Below are positions 23,701 to 38,700 of a stretch of DNA of 64,000 nucleotides, one piece after another. The notes under the pieces are model-generated. The model did no database searches. It was not told where the DNA came from and saw only the letters and a list, made by a program, of their open reading frames with translations. Each line of letters begins with the position of its first letter. Position 1 is the stretch's first letter. The translations under genes and the position numbers were made by a program. The DNA comes from Membranipora membranacea. Taxonomy: Eukaryota > Bryozoa > Gymnolaemata > Cheilostomatida > Membraniporidae. The stretch covers positions 13,702,001 to 13,766,000 of the forward strand of contig OU612068.1 of NCBI GenBank assembly GCA_914767715.1, in the 5' to 3' direction.

Positions 23701-26700
23701 ATATGTATGTTTACTTGTCATATATACACATGTTTCTAAATATTTCGATTTATAGTGGGGACAGAAGCGATACAGAGAGATGAGTGCGTTTGGTAACTCT
23801 GTGCGTAATGGTAAGTCTATGCCTCCGCCTGAGTCTCACGCTGACAGTAAGCCAGCCCTGCTGCCTCCTCAGAAGATGAGAAACTACTACAAGAGTGTGG
23901 CTGAGCATAAAGATGTTACCAAGCTGGTGATGATGCTGACCTCAAGCGTGAACTCATTCAGGGAGCAGATAACTCAGGCACTCAGAGGATATGAGAAATT
24001 TAACTTCCTCTGGGAGCAGGACCGTGATCAGGTGGGCCGAGTTTAGAAACTTCACTAATAAACTTTATTAAAAGATCCACAAAAAGTACCTGAGAAAACT
24101 TTGCCATTTGCCTAGATATCCCTCTTCTGAGGAATACTGCTGAGAAGGTTTTGTCAGTAATGTAGCAAACAAGGCTAATGGTAGAGTAAATTTTCATGGC
24201 TATTGAGTGCCTACTTTTCAAATAAAGTTGCATAGCTTTTGGTAGTGGTAGTGTGTGATGAATGATACTAAGAGGAGTAAATATAGTTTAAAATTAAGTT
24301 TAGCTAGTTCATGGTGACCAAGCACCATATGTATGAGTTAAGAGGTTGAACAAAATTGCTAGCTAGCCATAAATTTCACTATTTCAGTGACCATGCACAA
24401 AGGCGAGCCTTTCCACCTGCAAATACTTTTCTCCTCCAAGGAATATACAGATAACAATTCGAGTTTGCTTAAACATGTCTACGTGTTAGAGTTAATGGTC
24501 TGATCGTCATATTAATGGTACATACTCTAATTCTCTTCTTATTTCCAGATTGTGATGGATTTCATGAAAGATGACCCTCACCTATCAGAGTTTAACACAG
24601 AGATACAGAAGCTACAGTGCCAGCAGGAGCACATTGATAGGATAGTAGACTCAGTGACGGTCGGTCCGCTTGTACTCGTTAGTGATAAACTCAAACTAGG
24701 ACTGAACGTAGAGCTGAAGGCTTGGATCAATCTCTACTGTCGGCATCTCAATCAGCTGTACAGGGATAAGATGGAGGAAGTGTTTGAGTTTACTGAGAGA
24801 CAGGTCAGAATTCAAGTTCACTCACTTTTCCCTTCATTTTATTGCACAAGATTTACTAACTTTACAATCAGAGTGGAATTGTGGAATTAATGCCTAAAAG
24901 TTCAATCCCTGCCACATAAACCCGCCAGGAAGGCCAAAAACAATGTCAAACTGACACCAACTCACACAATCGTCCATGGCTGCTCTACCAAACTTGCTAT
25001 GGCAGGCCAGCTGTATATCAATATCTTCTTCATAGTTATGTCACAGTAGCCGATGGTGGCGGTTCATCACCATATAACATTATTTTGCAGCGAGATTTTG
25101 GTCATTTACTACTTATTTTCTGACTTTTGAACAATTTGACTGATTTTCAAATTTTCTCTGAAATGTAATTGAATCCAGTGGCAATGGCTGGAAAATGCTA
25201 GTATACAATGAGATTGTAAGAAAGTAATACATGACATTAGATTTCACCAGGCTGACTCTTTGTCTTACAGATGGGTGTGCTGAATCGTAGTATCAAGGAT
25301 CTGGATGATGTGAGGCTGTGTATGAAAGCTCTGGAGGAGATCAGAGAGAATCAGATTAAGATAGATATGACTCTTGGTCCGGTAGAGGAGGCGTATGCCA
25401 TTCTCGCCAAATTCCAGGTAACCGAATACGAATAAGCTGAGTTTACATTTTCATTGTCACAAAACGCGTATAAATTATTGTGTTTAATAAATGGATCGGT
25501 TTGAGCTTGAGGGGACAGATAAAATTTTGCTTCCAATTTTGGCTCAAATCTCGACCTGAGTATCAGTACCAACTACTAATTTATCTCTAATGTATATAAG
25601 CTGATGTCAATCATTTACAAACACTTATTCTCTATAGTTAAAGGGCAACCAAGGTTTCGCAGCAATGCATTAATGGGTAGGAAATAATGTGCTAGGCAGC
25701 ATCAGCTTTGTGCAATACGCGATGCAAAACTCTAAGTAGTTGCTGACTCTAAGCTGGGTAACACTTCAGTTTAGGGGAGGTTCCAAGACATTGCTGTTAT
25801 GATGATAGAGCACAGGCTAAATAATAACAGGAACAGGAAACTGCTCTGTGGTATTCTCTTTTAGCTGAGTTTGAGTACCTGATGGATGAAATGTATCACA
25901 AGAATTCTGGCTGAATAATTGTCCAAATAAGATTTTGTCCTTTTCCCTATGCAGAAGGTGCAATCTGCTATTAATCAATGAGAAGTTGTTTGAAACCCTG
26001 GTTGCCCTTTAACATAATATCGTCCTAAGAAAAATAAGTTGCCATGTCATTCACCAAAGAGCTCATTCCACAATTTCCAAATTTTAAAAGCGCATCTGAG
26101 AACAAAAAATATCCCAATTGCTATTTAACTATATATCAGCACCATCATTGCTTTTTTGTGATTTTCACATGAATATGCTTGTTTGTTTGAACAGATTGAT
26201 GTGCCGCCGGATGAGCAGAACCGAGTCGATTCTCTGAGATACGCTGTCGAGCGCCTAGTCAACCAGGCAGCCACAATACAAGACGAGCTTATAACTGTAC
26301 AGCCCACCTTCAAACAGGAACTGCTGTCCGGTATCGGCGCCTTCCACCAGGAGGTCAACGATCTGGAGCGAGGCTACGCTCAGGAGGGACCGATGGTTCC
26401 GGGTATCACACCTCGAGAAGCCTCAGACAGGCTCAATATGTTCCAGAGTAGATTTGATGATATATTCAGATCGTATCAAACATACTCGGCGGGTGAGCAG
26501 CTGTTTGGACTGCCTGTCACAGACTACTCATGTATACACAAGATAAAGAAAGAACTCAATCTTCTACAGAAACTGTACGGACTCTATAACCAGGTCAGTG
26601 ATATGTTATTGCTAAACTCGTGGCGGTGATGATGTTTGAAGTGAGCAGTGAAATCAGTGATTACGTCCTGGTTTTTACATCCAGAATTATGATTTTGCCA

Positions 26701-29700
26701 CTTAGTTTTTTATTTGAGATAGTGTCCATACAAGCTTTTGATTTTTGTGGTATCAAGAGGAAAAATTTAGTGAGAATTGGAAACAATTGCCTAACTAATT
26801 ATGTGAAGCAAGACTTTTTTCTGCAGCAAAAAGATTGTCAATATCATGCTTCATACTATTTACAAACTCACCTTTATAGACTGGTTATTGCCATAACCAT
26901 AAAAAACATATGGACATGCAAACTTCATATGTTTATGCTTTTCACAGATTTGAAGTAATTTATTGTTTCCCGTAACTGTACTTGTCTCATTATACACGTT
27001 TTTGATTGACTATCTGCAGGTTATGAAAGGAATCGATGGATATTATGACATAGTGTGGACTGATGTGAATATTGAGAAGATTAATGCAGAGCTACTGGAC
27101 TTTCAGAACAAGTAAGACTGCACTAATCCTATAATTAGAATCACATTGCATTGTTAAACTCACTAATCCTCTGAAAGATAATGAATACCAATACCCAGCT
27201 GGGCTTTGACTTGACTTACTTGACAAGCTTGTCTAATCAAGCTAGGATTTAGGCTTACTACTTACTATCCACGTTGCCCTCTGTTGAGTAAGATTTAGCA
27301 TGAACCAATTATAGGCCTGCATTTCTCCCATTCTACTAATGAGTTGGCTTAATGAGTGGGAAAAACTCCAATGCTGGTAGATTGGATTCAACTTGATCTA
27401 CTAGCAAGTCATACTGGATTGTAGGAGTACTCTTGAGAACACAGCCCTTTTGCCTGAATATTTCACCTTGACCTCAGTGATACTAAGTGCGCCAATTAGA
27501 CAATGTTTTGATGGATGACTGCTTACCATGTATTTCAAATTTTCATAACAGATGCCGCAAGTTGCCTAAAGGCATGAAGGATTGGCAGGCTTTCCTGGAT
27601 CTGAAGAAGAAGATTGACGACTTCAACGAGACGTGTCCCCTACTGGAGATGATGAGTAATAAGGCTATGGCTGAGAGACACTGGCACAGGATCAGTGTAC
27701 TTACTAAGAAACCACTGGATATCGAGTCTGATAACTTTACTCTGGGTAAGACGATCAGCTCCATCAAACCATTATTCATGTACCGCATCATTATTTCCCA
27801 CTAATTTAAAGAGGCAAGATATAATATTTAGAATACGCTGTTGGTCTATATTATTGCCTACATAAAGCTGGAGTTTCCTGGGTTTATTAGAAAAAATTTG
27901 TCATATTGATCAAGCTCAAGCTAGTACCAGTTGTGAGTCGCTGGTTTAAATGACCAAAGTCTGAGGACAGCCTTTGTTTTCAGTGTCATAATTAGTTGAT
28001 TCATTTTCACTCACTGCAGTCACAATTGACCCAACAAAAAGTGTTGTGTTGGGCTGAGATGATTTCAGAAGTTCAGGGCCTACTCTGTCAATAGACCAAA
28101 ACAGTTAATTTCTTTGTATAGGTACTATAATGGAGGCTAATCTGCTGAAGCACAAGGAGGATATAGAGGATATCTGTATCTCTGCTGTCAAGGAGAGAGA
28201 CATCGAGGCTAAACTAAAGAACGTAATATCAGAGTGGGGTAATGTCAACCTCAGCTTCTCAGAGTTTAAGTCTAGAGGTGAACTGCTGCTCAAGGGACAG
28301 GTTAGTAACAACAGATAGTCAATCTAATAATTTGAAGACTTTGGCAGTATGTTAGTATTCCGTTTGTTGTCGACTAGGGTGAGATTGAACCCAGAACCTC
28401 CCGTTCATGAGCTAACCCTGCAGATTTCAGCTCATATCATGATTATTCAATTGATAGTAAGTTAACTTTATGAATAAATTAGGTATAATCTTGAGATTCA
28501 GTTTGAAAAAAAGGTTTAAACAATGTGATTTCTACTCATTCATCAGTGTCTTTTTATCAATACTAATGTTATTTTTTGTCTCTTTAATAATATGGGCTTC
28601 ATAATATCTGATCAGAGACTGAACCGGTCAGATTGTGAAGAAGATGATCCAATCAATTTTATTGAGAATGACGACTCTTATATTTTTATTGTCTATTTGT
28701 AGGAGACATCAGAGATAGTATCTACACTCGAAGACAGTCTGATGGTACTCAGCTCTCTACTCAGTAATAGATATAACGCTCCATACAGGAAGAAAATACA
28801 AGAATGGGTGAGTGTGCTGACCTCACAATTACATAGTATGCTTTGCCTCTGCCATAAACATACAAATACTTATTTATATTATATACTATTTTTATTAAAT
28901 ACATGTTTATATGTTTATGGCGGAGGCTGATGAATTCATTTAGAAGTATTTTATCACTCATCCATTTCCTGTTGTATCCTCAACTCCATAATAATTGATC
29001 AGTAGATTATATCCCTAATAGTTACTTTCTCGCTCACCTGTAAGTTTACAGGCTTATTATATTACAATAACTGGTATTTTTGATCAATCAACCTGCAAAC
29101 CAACATACTATTGTAATTATATACTCTCAAATTGTGAAAGGAAAACTTCTGTGAGTTTACTTTCTTTATTTTTTTACACTATTATTGGCAGTCTATTTCA
29201 TTCCAGTAGCGGAATGTTTCCCGAATTATGATCACTTACAAATTTGATTGATATTTGTCATGTGTATAACAGGTGGCTAATCTAAGTAACACCTCAGATA
29301 TAATAGAGAACTGGATGACTGTACAGAATCTGTGGATCTATCTGGAAGCTGTGTTTGTGGGAGGAGACATCGCTAAACAGCTTCCTAAAGAAGCCAAGAG
29401 ATTCGCAAACATCGACAAGTCATGGGTCAAAATAATGACCAAGGTAATCCTAGTAATAAAATTATGTCCAATCCTCCATGATAGATTTGAAGTTGAAGTG
29501 AACTATCATCCTTAAATTGCCCAATTTTTTTAGTCAGATGAGGATGACACTTGAAAGTTTAATGAGACCATTCACAGCTTTTGATAGCTGTAGGGGAAGC
29601 GAGCTCATGTTGGCGGGAAGAGGCCCTACCGATGTTGCTAAAATGTGCCATATGGATATCAAATTCAAACACTCCTTCTTTGTATGCAAAATAATTGAAG

Positions 29701-32700
29701 TCCTTCTGAGCTATCGTTAGACTGTGTTATTCCCTTGCTGATTCCAGTATATATTGTATACTGACTTTGTTCTCCTCTAGGCTCATGAGACGACTAACGT
29801 TGTACAATGCTGTGTAGGAGATGAGACTTTCTCTCAACTCTTACCTCATATGCTCGAGCAACTGGAGATCTGTCAGAAATCTCTCACAGGTAAACTGCCT
29901 CACACATTAAGTTATTATATGATAAATACTATATAATAACTCTATGGCTCAGAAAAGGCTCTCACACTCTCTGCAGTGGCATATTTAGGTGGTTCTTCGA
30001 CTCTCTACTGGAACCCAGGTCATGACTTGTTGTGTGTGTGTTATTACATCCCTGAAACCTTGTTGTAATGGCTCAGTGGTGTAAGAAAATAGAAGCAACA
30101 CAGATTCACAAGCAATAGGCCATTGAATTAGGGGTTCATGCTCCTATACAAATGGGCAGTGAGGATTGGTTGAGCTTGCTGACATTTTCTTGTCCAAAGC
30201 TTTGTCATAAGTCTTAAGCTTTGTATTGTCTTTGTCTTAAGCTTAATGCTAAGCTTGGCACTGTGGTACTCCTCCCAGGATCATTGATGTTTGGCCCAGG
30301 CATAATTGTGTACTATCATTATATTTATCTTTGTAGGATATTTGGAGGCTAAGCGTTTGATCTTCCCTCGATTCTTCTTCGTATCTGACCCGGCCTTACT
30401 GGAGATACTCGGTCAAGCGAGTGACCCTCACACTATACAGGCCCATCTACTGGGTATATTCGAGAATATCAACGAAGTAGAGTTTCATGTCAAACATTAT
30501 GACAGGATTCTGGCTGTGAGTCTGACCAACTAATTATCACTCACACACTAAAGTGTAACTCAAATATTTATTTGAACTAAATCAAATTAACTATTGAAGT
30601 CTTAGTTCTCAGGCAGATATATTATGTGGTGCTTTTATAGTTAAGTGTGCTATGTTGCGTCTTGTTGTGGTGCTCTGTTGTTATAGTTCTTCGATTTTCA
30701 CTCCTCTTTCCAACAAAACTTAATACATACATTCTGAATGCTTCAGAAAATAAAGCACAGTTTTTACAGGGGAGGAATGGTCTTTTCTACCCACATCTTA
30801 TTGATATCTCCTCTACATAATACCACTGGTATCTCTGCTTTCTCTAACAGATTAAGTCTAAGGAGGGTGAGCGTATCCCGCTGATAAAGCCTGTATCGGC
30901 TCAGGGAAACGTGGAGGTGTGGTTAGGTGATCTCATGAAGATATCTCAGAGATCTCTACACGCCGTCATCAGAGAGGCTTATATGCTTATCGGTCAGGAG
31001 GGATTTAGCCTGCTCGAGTTCATCAGTATCTACGCCGCTCAGGTATCATATTTCAAATTTAGAAACATTTAGTTAAGTGTTGAAATAAAGTATGGACTTA
31101 TCTTTCACAAGAATGTTTGTGGGAAGAGTCTGTTATGGGCATTCACTCAAACCTGAACTGCACAACTACTACAGTGGTTGTCTTATAGATAAAGTCATGC
31201 TTGTCATGATATTATTATTATTATTATTACATGTTCGTATTGAGGTTCCCATATAAGTATGTTATAAACAAAATAACAACTTGTTAAGATAAAATTATTC
31301 ATCAAACTCAATCAAACAACCACTGTTGAGTTAAAAGCTGCCGTTCACTGCAACCATATTCACCATATTTCACAGAAGATAATTTTCTGATGTTGATAGG
31401 TTGGATTACTAGGATTACAGTTAATCTGGACAACAGACTCTGAGACGGCTCTGAAGAATGCCAGATATGATAAGAAGATTATGATGATCACCAATCAGAA
31501 GTTCCTAGATATGCTTAACCTGCTGATCGATCAGACGACGAGAAACCTGACTAAGTTTGAGCGAGTCAAATTTGAGACTCTCATCACCATACATGTTCAT
31601 CAGAGAGACATATTCGATGACCTCTGCAAACAACACATCAAGGTATATCTCTACATTTGTCCAATTCTACTGGTTAGTTTTCCCTCAGCTGATGCCAAAC
31701 TTGCAAATAAGCATGGTAGGTTACATGGACAGAAAGGTATGTACTGTCCAAATACTGGATCGTATGATCTGAACATCTCTTGAATTGTAACAGCGTAGAG
31801 AGGATTACAGCAAAAATTTAGTGTTTTGCAGTAGACAGGCATTTTTCAATTTAAAATATAAAATGTCAAAACAGTATTCCATATTCTATTCAGTGTAATA
31901 CTTATATACTATGATTTCAGTCGGTCACGGACTTTGAGTGGTTGAAGCAGGCAAGATTTTACTTCAAGGAGGACGAGGATAAATGTCAGGTGTCCATCAC
32001 TGATGTAGATTTTATCTATCAGAATGAGTTCCTCGGCTGTACTGATAGGCTTGTCATCACGCCTCTCACCGACAGGTAAATTAGATTCACCGAACCAACC
32101 ACTAAATTTGTTAGTACATGATCCTACCCGTTATTGCATGCCAAGGGTATGTATTGCCAAAGTACTACTCTCTGCCTCACCACATCAGCAAATTCTTATA
32201 TTTTTGCGAATTGAGGCCAAGTAAGCACTTTTCTGTAAATTGAGTAGTCAGCTCAAATTTAACAGAGGACTGAAAGTCAACAATAATGCTTTTAGAACAG
32301 AGTAAAATTAGCAATGTGGTAGATTACATTAGATGGCATTTGGTGTCACCGATTTGTGCATACTGCAAAAACTGTCAGGCCAATAATTATATCTAAGGAA
32401 AAATGTTGATTTTGACAACGGATAGGCCTTGCATAGTCATCTAGATTATTTGTAATGATATCTCATTAATATATTTATGTGTAAAATTCATCTAGATGTT
32501 ACATCACGCTAGCCCAGGCTCTTGGTATGGCTATGGGTGGAGCTCCTGCCGGCCCTGCAGGGACAGGTAAAACTGAGACTACTAAGGACATGGGTAAAGC
32601 TCTGGGGAAATACGTAGTTGTGTTCAACTGTTCAGATCAGATGGACTTCAGAGGTCTCGGCAGAATCTACAAAGGTAACAAAGCGCTGATATTTTCTGCC

Positions 32701-35700
32701 TGAAACTATTACCAAATTTGCCACTAATACTTGTAGTTTGATCCAGCTCCACAAGAGCATGGTGTTGCTCCCTTCTAAAAGTCATTGACCTCATCAAACC
32801 CATACTTGGTCCAGTTTGCCTGCTTTTGAAGTTGCTCGCCCTCAAGCTGTGGTAGCTCACAGGATGAATGGGAGCTACCCAAAATGCATACAAATTTGAT
32901 CAAACTTGATAAAGCAAGCCCCTCTCCACCAGCTGGAAGCAACTCCAAAGCAAAACAATATCTATCATCTCAGGCTCAGCTTTTTCTTTCAATATGGAAA
33001 TCATGCTTGCTTCTTCATCACCCATTCAACACCATACAGCTCAAACTCTACTCAACTCAAATGTCTTTCTCTCATATATCATACTCATCCTCCTATGCTC
33101 AACTCTACCTCTTCAGGTCTGGCTCAGTCCGGCTCGTGGGGATGCTTTGATGAGTTCAACAGAATCGACCTGCCTGTGCTCTCTGTAGCAGCCCAGCAGA
33201 TTTACATTGTACTACAGGCTAAGAAAGATAGAAAGTCTCAGTTCATATTCACAGACGGGGACACGGTAGACCTCAACCCGGAGTTTGGTCTTTTCATAAC
33301 CATGAACCCAGGCTATGCAGGCAGACAGGAGCTGCCTGAGAATCTTAAAATTCAGGTGCTCTCACCAGCTTTCTTCTATGCGGCAGCATACCTTGACTCT
33401 CTTATGTTCCATTTCATTTCCTTCATAATTCCTCCTTCTCGTGTCAGTCAAAAATTAATAACCCATTGGGACCTTGTTCTTTTAGCTGTTAACACTTTTA
33501 TTGGCAGTCTCTTTCATTCCAATAGCTTTATTACACTTTCTACTATCACTCATCCTCTCTGATCATTTGATATCAACGTTTGTATTCATTTTTGTCACTT
33601 AACGCTGCAGTATTTCCCTTTTAAAATGGCTGATATTGTAGTTGTGACCTCCTTTTTATTACAGTTCCGTACAGTGGCCATGATGGTACCTGATCGACAG
33701 ATTATCATGAGAGTAAAACTCGCCTCATGCGGATTTTTAGAGAACGTCATTCTAGCCCAAAAGTTCTACACTCTGTACAAACTGTGTGAAGAACAGCTAT
33801 CAAAACAGGTAAAGATGTCTCTTTTCTTCTCATCATGTGTGCAGTCACTATTTAGTTGCCCAATTATGTTTGGTATCACAGTTGACAAAGCTCGCAATGC
33901 TGATGTCTTCCTCACCTTGGTTCAGCACTTTCTCATCAAGTAATATGGGGGGGGGGTCTTTCAATAAGAATGAGCAATGCTTTACTAAAGCAAATTATCA
34001 CTTTCACGTCGCTCAAAATTATCACTCACTTGGTCTTTGACTGAGAGTCATGTATGAGCAACATCCCCAGCAGGTCTCACTCGCTCCCTGAGTGAGAGAA
34101 CGGGTTGCTTTTGTTTGCTGCTTTTAATTGAAAGAGCCCCTGGTAAAGATCATTTGGAGACATTAAACTGGATGACAATATTCGTAACGTAGGAATCTTG
34201 CCGTTCATAACATGGGCTAAAATGATAGAAAAATTCTGCCCAAATATTTTTTTAATGATTTCTTTGGCAATCTAAATCATTTTGAAGAAAATTGTTATAC
34301 CTGCAGTCTTTTTTTATTATTAGGTTCATTATGACTTTGGATTGAGAAATATTCTCTCTGTGCTGAGGACACTGGGAGCTCAGAAAAGGTCACGACCCAA
34401 CGAGACTGAGTCCACCATTGTGATGAGAGTTTTACGAGATATGAACTTATCAAAGCTAGTCGATGAGGACGAGCCATTGTTCCTCTCTCTGATCAATGAT
34501 CTGTTCCCGAGTATAATACTCGACAACGCAAGCTACCCTAAACTACAATCTTGTCTGGCTGATCAACTCGCTGAGATGAAACTTATCAATCACCCATCTT
34601 GGAACCTAAAGGTATGCTCAATATCTACATGTTTGATTTTGGATAAAGTCTGACCAACTTTTACCTTGATTAACCACAGTGTGAATAATTTATATGTGAA
34701 TATACATTAAAGGGGCCATATCATTGACTATGGAATTGACTACTGGCTAATCTTGCCGTCTGCTTCTTTTTTCTGGCAGAATTTACCAAGAAATGCTACA
34801 AGTTTAGGGAATTGTCCGACTCTACTTGATGATTGACTCTGTAGACAATAATTATCTTCAATTTGGCTTCAATTCATCAAGCTCTAGAAGCTTAACAAAG
34901 AATCTGTGATTTTTACTAAGGTTGTAATGAATCCAGTTATGTCTTTTCTCACACATGAATACAGATAGTACAGTTGTATGAGACCCAGCTGGTTAGACAT
35001 GGTATGATGACACTGGGTCCCTCTGGTGCTGGTAAGACGTGCTGTATTAATGTAATACTCAGGGCTATGAGTGATCTAGGACAGCCCCATAAAGAGATGA
35101 GAATGAACCCTAAGGCTATAACAGCCCCACAGATGTTCGGCCGACTCGACGTCGCCACTAATGACTGGACTGATGGTATCTTCTCTACATTGTGGAGGAG
35201 AACGCTCAAACAAAAGAAAGGTTTGTCTATATGTGTGAATTTCTGTTTTGCTGTGATAGGTCAGGTTAAAAATAGGATGTGTCATAGACTTTGAAGTTGA
35301 AAAGTGGAAGCTTTTACACGAAAATGTGGTTAGTTTATTAATGTGAACTCTGCACATATGATAAAAAAGTGGTTAGAGGCTTTTATTGTTTTTATCAGAT
35401 ATGAATCATTAGGTACTCCTACTTTCTAACTTTGCTTTCAGGTATTCATAGAAACCATTTGACCACGTTCTCTGGTCTGCCTTTTTTTGGGGGATTAACT
35501 GAGGTGATCAGGCAAGACCACAAAAAATATCATCGCATGTCTGACCTCCTTGGGCTTGGGAATTCCAGAAGAGATTGCTACAGACCTCATGCCCTCTAGT
35601 ATTTCATATGACTTCCTACTCGTTACAGGTGACCATGTTTGGCTAGTACTGGATGGCCCTGTAGATGCCATATGGATTGAGAATCTTAATTCTGTACTTG

Positions 35701-38700
35701 ATGACAACAAGACCTTGACTCTAGCTAACGGAGATCGTATTCCTATGTCTCCCAGTGCTAAGATTATCTTTGAGGTTCATAACATTGACAACGCCTCGCC
35801 TGCTACAGTCTCAAGAAATGGTGAGAGTATTTCAGTTTATATAAACAGTTTTCATTATTCACAAACAAGTCATCACATCTTATTATCATACATTGCTCAT
35901 GAGGACTTTATAACAGTGTGTTATAATCAAAAGAAAACAACTTGCCGAATTCGGAACTCAGGAAAATATTATTCCAAAAGACATACACTCACACACCAAT
36001 GAAGGGAGTTAATTGCACACATCCACACAATCTAATTTGTTTTGAAATAGTTTTGTAGCCCAAAGTCATATATCATTGGTTCTTAGTTACCGCATACTGA
36101 CTCTCGTGATCTGACTGGGCATATAGATCACTGATAAACTAGGCTATCATTACCACAAAGCAGGTGTCGTAAGGCTAAGTATGCATCATGCGTGACTTGA
36201 ATTTGCGCATGTGCAAGAGCAACGAGTTTATTTTGGGTTCTGGATGCAACTTTGGAAAGGGGAAATGGGATATCCCCTGCATAAACTGTCAATCAAAATC
36301 AGCTAATAATGACAAGAGAGGATAACTATTAATAACAAAACCGCACTCTTTAGGGAGTATGTCACCAGAGCAGGTAGCCAATCAGATGGCTTCGGAATTC
36401 CGAGACTCAATTTTGCAGAGATCAGATCAGCTCATGCCCAGAGCTGAGCATGCGCAGAATGTAGTTACCGTTGGACTGACTAAACATCACAATAATTATG
36501 GCTTTGCCTTCTCAGGCTACGATTTTTGTGCGTTGCTCTGATATGGTTGCTGGCTGGCTGCATGGCACATTTGATAACTTTTAGACTGCAAAATAGTTTT
36601 CCATAGCTATCATCCCTTTTTTGTTGTACAGACAACTGCTAATTGATGATTGCATGCCACCAGGGAGGGTGGGAGACTGATACCACTCCATTAAGGCTCA
36701 ACTTGGATGCCATTGCCTCCCTTTACACATGTGGGATGTAGCGACATTTATTATCATTCCTGCTGTTGGTTTCAGGTATGGTGTTCATGTCTAGTTCAGC
36801 GCTGGATTGGATGCCTCTACTAAAGGGCTGGTTCCTGAGGCGTCCCGGCTCAGAACAGGATATTATGATGCCTCTGTTTGAGGGAGTGTTTGAAGATGTT
36901 TACCAGTTTTGGAGTATTAATCTGATAAAGAAAATGGATGTCCTACAGTGTATGGTGGTGAGACAGGTGGGATTTCAGTTCATAGTATGACCCTGTGTGT
37001 GTAGCACCTTAGGTCACTCAGATTTTTTCATAAATTATCTTTCCAGTAAGTGCCAGGTCTTGGTCTGGTTCATGCATACTTGATGTACTTATAATGTCCA
37101 ACAAAGCAAACAAATATGTTAATCATACAGCTCACCCATTTCAACATGCGAACCATGAGCCTTGCTGTGGACTACACTGTCTTATTTAAAACACAATTTG
37201 TCAGTGAGCTCCTTGCTGTCTAGCAGGGTGCTCCCTGTCTAAACTGGTCATGTTTATAGCCCTCATAAATAGGTTCTAAATAAAAAATGACTATTTCGGT
37301 ATATTGAAACCAGCAGTTGAATATGTCGTGGGCCATGGTTAATTAAGGTTTAGGACTGTTACACACAATTGACATCTTGTATTCTGAGCTAAATAGTAAT
37401 GGTGTTGTCTCATCAATGCCCCCTATAGCGAGGGACTTGTGCACACAAAGCTAGAAAAGCCCGGTCCAGTGACACAGTTGGTGGGTGTCAATCCTCCAAA
37501 TCAGGGACAAACTCTCACTACAATTTGTTGTATGCTCATATAGAAAGCTGAGGGATACTCCAGGCTTTACAAGGCTCCATCAAAGGTTAAAGGTTCATGA
37601 ATATAGTTGTCACCTTGTATTCTGAGCTAAAAATAGTCATGGTATCATCTGGTCAGCGCCCTCCAAAGTGAGGGACGACTCCTGAAACAACCCCATTGCC
37701 AGAACTTTGCGTAAAATGTCATTGAATAGCAAATATCTAAGAAGTGAGTATACCACCATTGTTAGCAAAGTTAGAACAACAGGCCCACGGAAGACGTTTT
37801 GAGTACAAGAGAGGTTCCAATCATGGATCAAAAATTTTGCAGCAATATAAAGACCAACGACTAACAATGGGATATTAAAAGCAGTCTCGAAACTACCGCT
37901 TATTCTTTCATGAAATATCAGGTAAAAACAAATGCGAGGAATAGCAATGCTGCATTGAAATAGGACAAATGTTTTCACGTAATTCCTAGATCTCTGTCTG
38001 ATGCACCATAATAATGATGTTTGATAGCCGGGAGCTTGCGGAACTTGTGGAGTTATTGAATAATGTGAATTAGTTGTTGGTGGTGGCTCTTGCTCCCGTT
38101 CGTTTCGATTTAAGGGGTTGGAGAACACCAATGATAGTAGCTCTTGGGTAGTAAGAAAGGCAACTGCCAAGAGAGATGTTGATATAACAGCTTCATAGAC
38201 CTGATTATCCATACTTTCTAGGCCTGACATCATCCAGTGAGTTCCTACAATTTGATAGTATAGTTTATCAAGTTGCTGGATTGCTCTAGTAGTAGCAGTC
38301 AATCAACTGACCTTAGGTGCAACAATCCCCCCCCCCCCCCGCCGGGTACTATGCAACATGTGAAGTTCAATAGCAAGGTGTAGTCAATACCAGCACTGGT
38401 GCATTTTCTTTGGGTTGAGGCACAGCAGTTATGATGCTACGTCCATTGATGAGCAGTTTCAGTATGTAATATATATATAAACGTATATAAATGTAAGCGA
38501 TGACTATAGTTATGTTTCTTCCTCAACTTAAACATTTTCCTATGATAGGCATCAATATCTATAAACTCAAAATACATCTAAGTGATCATCAGGATGTGAT
38601 AGGCAAGTGATCAGTTGCGACTACAAACCTTGTCAAAATGTTACTTCCTGCTAGCCAAAATGTGCACGCACAAGTGATTATAACAGCTATAATCTACGCT

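Larger units (their letters stand above)
20754..24031 (+). other. DNAH5/DNAH8: Variable tail-linker junction, exons 15-19
   Basis: Exons 20754-20893, 22165-22308, 22755-22944, 23321-23437 and 23756-24031. This is the least conserved part of the protein: the first two exons encode a hydrophilic Ser/Thr/Gln-rich stretch (residues about 915-1009) that vertebrate orthologues replace with an unrelated hydrophilic segment. Homology resumes with [17 protein letters not shown] and [15 protein letters not shown] further 39-nt exon may exist at 21822-21860. Exon borders here rest on phase agreement and splice signals more than on homology. Confidence 0.75.
24549..31042 (+). other. DNAH5/DNAH8: Dynein linker (DHC_N2), exons 20-30
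   Basis: Exons 24549-24803, 25271-25417, 26195-26593, 27020-27111, 27552-27745, 28122-28300, 28703-28807, 29273-29443, 29781-29889, 30337-30515 and 30851-31042. Strong family blocks are [88 protein letters not shown] and [20 protein letters not shown]. The linker swings across the AAA ring to produce the power stroke. All blocks are intact. Confidence 0.95.

Noticed and set aside
26620-26958. 112-codon open frame on the plus strand
   Set aside because: Purely intronic, composition of non-coding AT-rich DNA, no recognisable domain.
32906-33562. 218-codon open frame on the plus strand
   Set aside because: Only 33117-33355 matches dynein (AAA1, Walker B exon); the rest is intron that happens to stay open.
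36359-36541. 60-codon open frame between dynein exons 38 and 39
   Set aside because: Dynein homology joins 35820 directly to 36776 in phase; this stretch would disrupt AAA2.
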